This document shows, piece by piece, positions 7,147 to 9,061 of a stretch of DNA of 9,061 bases. This DNA is from JANPLG01 sp964609085. Its GTDB lineage: Bacteria; Armatimonadota; SYMT01. Under the pieces are notes generated by a model. It saw only the letters and a list, made by a program, of their open reading frames with translations, was not told where the DNA came from and made no database searches. The stretch is from the NCBI GenBank assembly GCA_964609085.1, contig CAZSRZ010000159.1:1-9061 (forward strand). Direction: 5' to 3'. How positions within the stretch are numbered: the stretch's first letter is position 1; each line of letters starts with the position of its first letter. Both the position numbers and the translations under genes were made by a program.

Positions 7147-8033
7147 GTCCCACCCGCACTGGTCGCCAGGGGCTCTGGCTGCTGGGGCTTCCCGCGGCGC
7201 TGCTCTACGCCCTCTTTGTGCTCGCGCCGTTGGTGGCGGCTCTGGGCATCTCGCTCTCCCATTGGGATGGAATCACGCCGGCCCGTTTTGCGGGGCTCGC
7301 GAACTACGCTCGAGCCTTCTTGGGAGACCCCATCTTCCTGGGGTCCTTCTGGAACAACACCCTGTACGTGCTCGCCACCCTGGCGGTGGAAGTCGGCGCC
7401 GGGCTGCTGTTCGCGGCGGCACTGCAGTCTCGCTTACCGGCGGCCGGACTGTGGCGCGCGCTCTTCTTCAGCCCGATGGTGTTGTCCATGGTCGTCGTGG
7501 GGCTGCTCTGGAGCTTCGTACTGAATCCGGAGGGCGGGCTGCTGAACGCTGGACTCCGCATGCTGGGATTGGAGTCGTGGACCAGGGCCTGGCTGGGGGA
7601 TGATCGGACCGCGCTGGCCTCGATCTCCATCGTCTCCGGCTGGCGCTACGCGGGCTTCTATATGGCGCTGTTCGCGGCGGGGCTCACTCGCATCCCGGCC
7701 GAAGTGCTGGAGGCCGGTCGGTTGGATGGCGCGGGCGAGGGGACTCTCTTCCGGACCGTCACCCTGCCGCTGCTGGCCCCTGTGATTGGGGTCGCCGTGC
7801 TCCTGTGCGTGACGGGTGGGTTCCAGTCCTTCGACCTCTTCTTCGTGATGACGGACGGGCAGCCGTACCACAGCACGGAGATCCCCACCACGTGGATGAT
7901 CAAGAAGGCCTTCAACCGGCAATCGCTCGGGTACGGCTCCGCTCTCGCCGTCATCCTGACGCTCTTCGTCGCTGCGCTGGCGGTCTGGTCGCGCCGACTC
8001 ACCGCCGGGACCGGCGAAAAGGAACGGGGATGA
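7143..8033 (+). CDS. Sugar ABC transporter permease, MalF/UgpA type
   Basis: A 296-aa inner-membrane protein with about six membrane segments, at roughly 11-38, 71-95, 106-127, 156-181, 211-232 and 262-283. The cytoplasmic EAA loop reads EAGRLDGAGEGTLFRTVTLP (190-209) and contacts the ATPase; the conserved Gly of the loop is Gly196 and the ending LP is 208-209. The N-terminal LPAALLYALFVLAPLV and the SLSHWDG and GLANYARAF stretches are typical of first permeases of sugar importers. The start is an ATGA overlap with the binding-protein gene, preceded by the G-rich ggcggggcggag. It should form a heterodimer with the product of the next gene. The sugar specificity is unknown. Confidence 0.95.
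   Translation: MSPTRTGRQGLWLLGLPAALLYALFVLAPLVAALGISLSHWDGITPARFAGLANYARAFLGDPIFLGSFWNNTLYVLATLAVEVGAGLLFAAALQSRLPAAGLWRALFFSPMVLSMVVVGLLWSFVLNPEGGLLNAGLRMLGLESWTRAWLGDDRTALASISIVSGWRYAGFYMALFAAGLTRIPAEVLEAGRLDGAGEGTLFRTVTLPLLAPVIGVAVLLCVTGGFQSFDLFFVMTDGQPYHSTEIPTTWMIKKAFNRQSLGYGSALAVILTLFVAALAVWSRRLTAGTGEKERG
8019..8023 (+). promoter_or_regulatory. Ribosome binding site of the second permease
   Basis: AAGGA lies 6 nt before ATG 8030, inside the end of the preceding permease gene. It supports this start rather than the in-frame upstream extension. Confidence 0.65.
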
Positions 8034-8833
8034 AGCTCCGCCGGACCCTACTGCTCATCCCGGTTGGGCTGGTATCGGCCGCCATGGCGCTGCCGCTTAT
8101 CTGGATGCTGCTCGGGTCGGTGCGCAGCAATGCCGAGATTCTGGCCGCCCCGTTTGGGCTTCCGGCACAGTGGCGCTGGGACCAATGGGGAGAGGCATGG
8201 GCCGAGGGCGGTCTCGGACGAGCGGGGCTGAACAGCCTCGTCGTGACCGTGAGCACGGTGTGGCTGACGGTAGTGCTCGGGGCGGCGGCCGCCTACCCGC
8301 TCGCGCGCGGTGCCGGTCCGCGGCTCGCACCGATCTACCTGCTTGGACTCGTCGTCCCTGCTCAGGCGGCCGTGGTGCCTACGTTCATCCTACTCCGGAT
8401 GCTGCATCTGCTGGACACCTGGTGGGCTTTGATACTCCCGGGGGCCGCCTGGAGTCTGCCGCTGTCCGTCTACGTCTTCCTCGGGTTCTTTCGGGGACAG
8501 CCTCGCGATGCTGAAGAGGCCGCAATGCTGGACGGCTGCGCCGGGTTCCAGATGTTCTGGCGCGTCGCGCTGCCGATCGCCCGACCTGCCGCAGGGGTGG
8601 TCGCGATCATCACCGCGCTCGGCACGTGGAACGACTTCTTGTTTCCGCTCCTCTTCGTCCACGGCGAGGACGCCCGCACGTTGCCGCTCGCCATGCTGGC
8701 ATTCAGCTCTGCCCATACCACGGACTACGGCCTCACCTTCGCCGGGCTAGCGATGATGAGCCTGCCGCTGCTGATCGCCTACGCCTTCGTTCAACGGTCG
8801 ATGATCGACGCCTCCGCAGGGGTGCTGGGCTGA
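8030..8833 (+). CDS. Sugar ABC transporter permease, MalG/UgpE type
   Basis: A 267-aa inner-membrane protein with about six membrane segments, the first at roughly 7-29 after the basic MKLRR start. The ATPase-contacting EAA loop reads EEAAMLDGCAGFQMFWRVALP (162-182), followed by the family-typical TALGTWNDFLFPLLF (196-209), which marks the second (MalG-like) permease. The protein ends shortly after the last helix, as usual for this group. Its start overlaps the first permease (ATGA), so the two subunits are probably made in equal amounts by translational coupling. It is the last gene of the operon. No ATP-binding subunit follows before the repeat region, so the ATPase must be encoded elsewhere or beyond the window. 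Confidence 0.95.
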   Translation: MKLRRTLLLIPVGLVSAAMALPLIWMLLGSVRSNAEILAAPFGLPAQWRWDQWGEAWAEGGLGRAGLNSLVVTVSTVWLTVVLGAAAAYPLARGAGPRLAPIYLLGLVVPAQAAVVPTFILLRMLHLLDTWWALILPGAAWSLPLSVYVFLGFFRGQPRDAEEAAMLDGCAGFQMFWRVALPIARPAAGVVAIITALGTWNDFLFPLLFVHGEDARTLPLAMLAFSSAHTTDYGLTFAGLAMMSLPLLIAYAFVQRSMIDASAGVLG

Positions 8834-8886
8834 CTGATTGCCGCTGATACTCTCCAAATGACAGCCGAAGCGTCGCCCACCCCTGT

Positions 8887-9018
8887 GCGCCTTCGCGTAG
8901 AGACCCCCCTCCAGACGAACCTGGGACTCGGCATCACCGGGCAGACGACCCCCCACTCTGCGCCCTTGCGTCTTCGCGTCTTTGCGTTGAGACCCCGCCC
9001 AGACGCACCCGGGACTCG
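8887..9018. repeat. Imperfect direct repeat of about 44 bp, two copies
   Basis: Copy A is 8887-8930 and copy B is 8976-9018. Both run from a gcg(c/t)(c)tt(c/t)gcgt core through gagaccc and ccagacg to a shared end, gggactcg. They differ by scattered substitutions and a short indel. The copies lie head to tail in the non-coding stretch after the operon. They suggest duplication of a small intergenic element rather than coding sequence. Confidence 0.7.
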
Positions 9019-9061
9019 CACCCGATTAAACGCAAAGGCGCAGAGACGCAAAGACGCAAGG
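8964..9061. repeat. Large imperfect inverted repeat of the CGCAAAGACGCAA family
   Basis: The left arm 8964-8988 begins ccttgcgtctt and ends tttgcgtt. The right arm 9029-9061 is its reverse complement (aacgcaaag ... gacgcaagg) with an extra internal gcgcagaga-like unit of about 8 bp. The loop is about 40 nt. From memory, short mixtures of CGCAAAG, CGCAGAG and ACGCAAGG units occur as dispersed intergenic repeats in many bacterial genomes, with no agreed function. The element could fold as a long hairpin and act as operon terminator or mRNA end, but no T-tract is visible. The right arm touches the window edge and may be truncated. Confidence 0.8.

Noticed and set aside
8791..9051. 86-codon minus-strand open frame across the repeat region
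   Set aside because: Its peptide (LNAKTRRRKGAE) is a direct translation of the GACGCAAAG-type repeat, a common source of spurious small proteins.
8964..9061. CRISPR array
   Set aside because: The repeated units are short, adjacent and partly inverted, with no regular unique spacers and no cas genes nearby.

Overview
The window is a GC-rich bacterial chromosomal segment in which every convincing gene lies on the + strand. Taxonomy cannot be fixed from sequence alone. The SPOR-domain envelope protein indicates a bacterium with a septal peptidoglycan machinery. The secreted neuraminidase-like protein, the propeller/alpha-barrel protein and the CGCAAAGACGCAA-type repeats suggest (inference) a Planctomycetota/Verrucomicrobiota/Acidobacteriota-like or related environmental lineage.

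Left part (1-2344), housekeeping. The window opens in the last codons of lepA (elongation factor 4). It is followed by hemW, a radical-SAM heme chaperone; lepA-hemW adjacency is a common ancestral gene order. Next comes a gene for an envelope protein with a Tat-like SRRGFV motif and hydrophobic segment, a long Pro/Ala/Lys-rich tether containing a short tandem repeat, and a C-terminal peptidoglycan-binding SPOR domain.

Boundary (2345-2477). A GC-rich hairpin with a 14-bp core stem, resembling an intrinsic terminator, separates the housekeeping genes from the next unit. An 8-bp segment at the SPOR stop codon can pair with the left arm of that hairpin, so an attenuator-like switch is possible but unproven.

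Right part (2478-8833), a five-gene carbohydrate-acquisition operon. Order: (1) secreted protein with an N-terminal two-component-regulator-type propeller and a large C-terminal, probably (alpha/alpha)-barrel domain of unknown activity; (2) secreted neuraminidase-like six-bladed propeller with three Asp-boxes; (3) lipoprotein sugar-binding protein of an ABC importer; (4, 5) two MalF/MalG-type permeases. Each gene overlaps the next by exactly 4 nt. Three junctions are ATGA and one is CTGA, which implies a non-canonical CTG start for the binding protein. No ATPase gene is present, so the importer must use a subunit encoded elsewhere or beyond the right edge. The inferred logic is extracellular recognition or cleavage of a glycan by the first two proteins, then capture and import of the released sugar by the transporter.

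Right edge (8834-9061). No gene is seen. The stretch holds a cluster of intergenic repeats: a large imperfect inverted repeat of the CGCAAAGACGCAA family and an imperfect ~44-bp direct repeat. The right arm runs to the window end and may continue past it.
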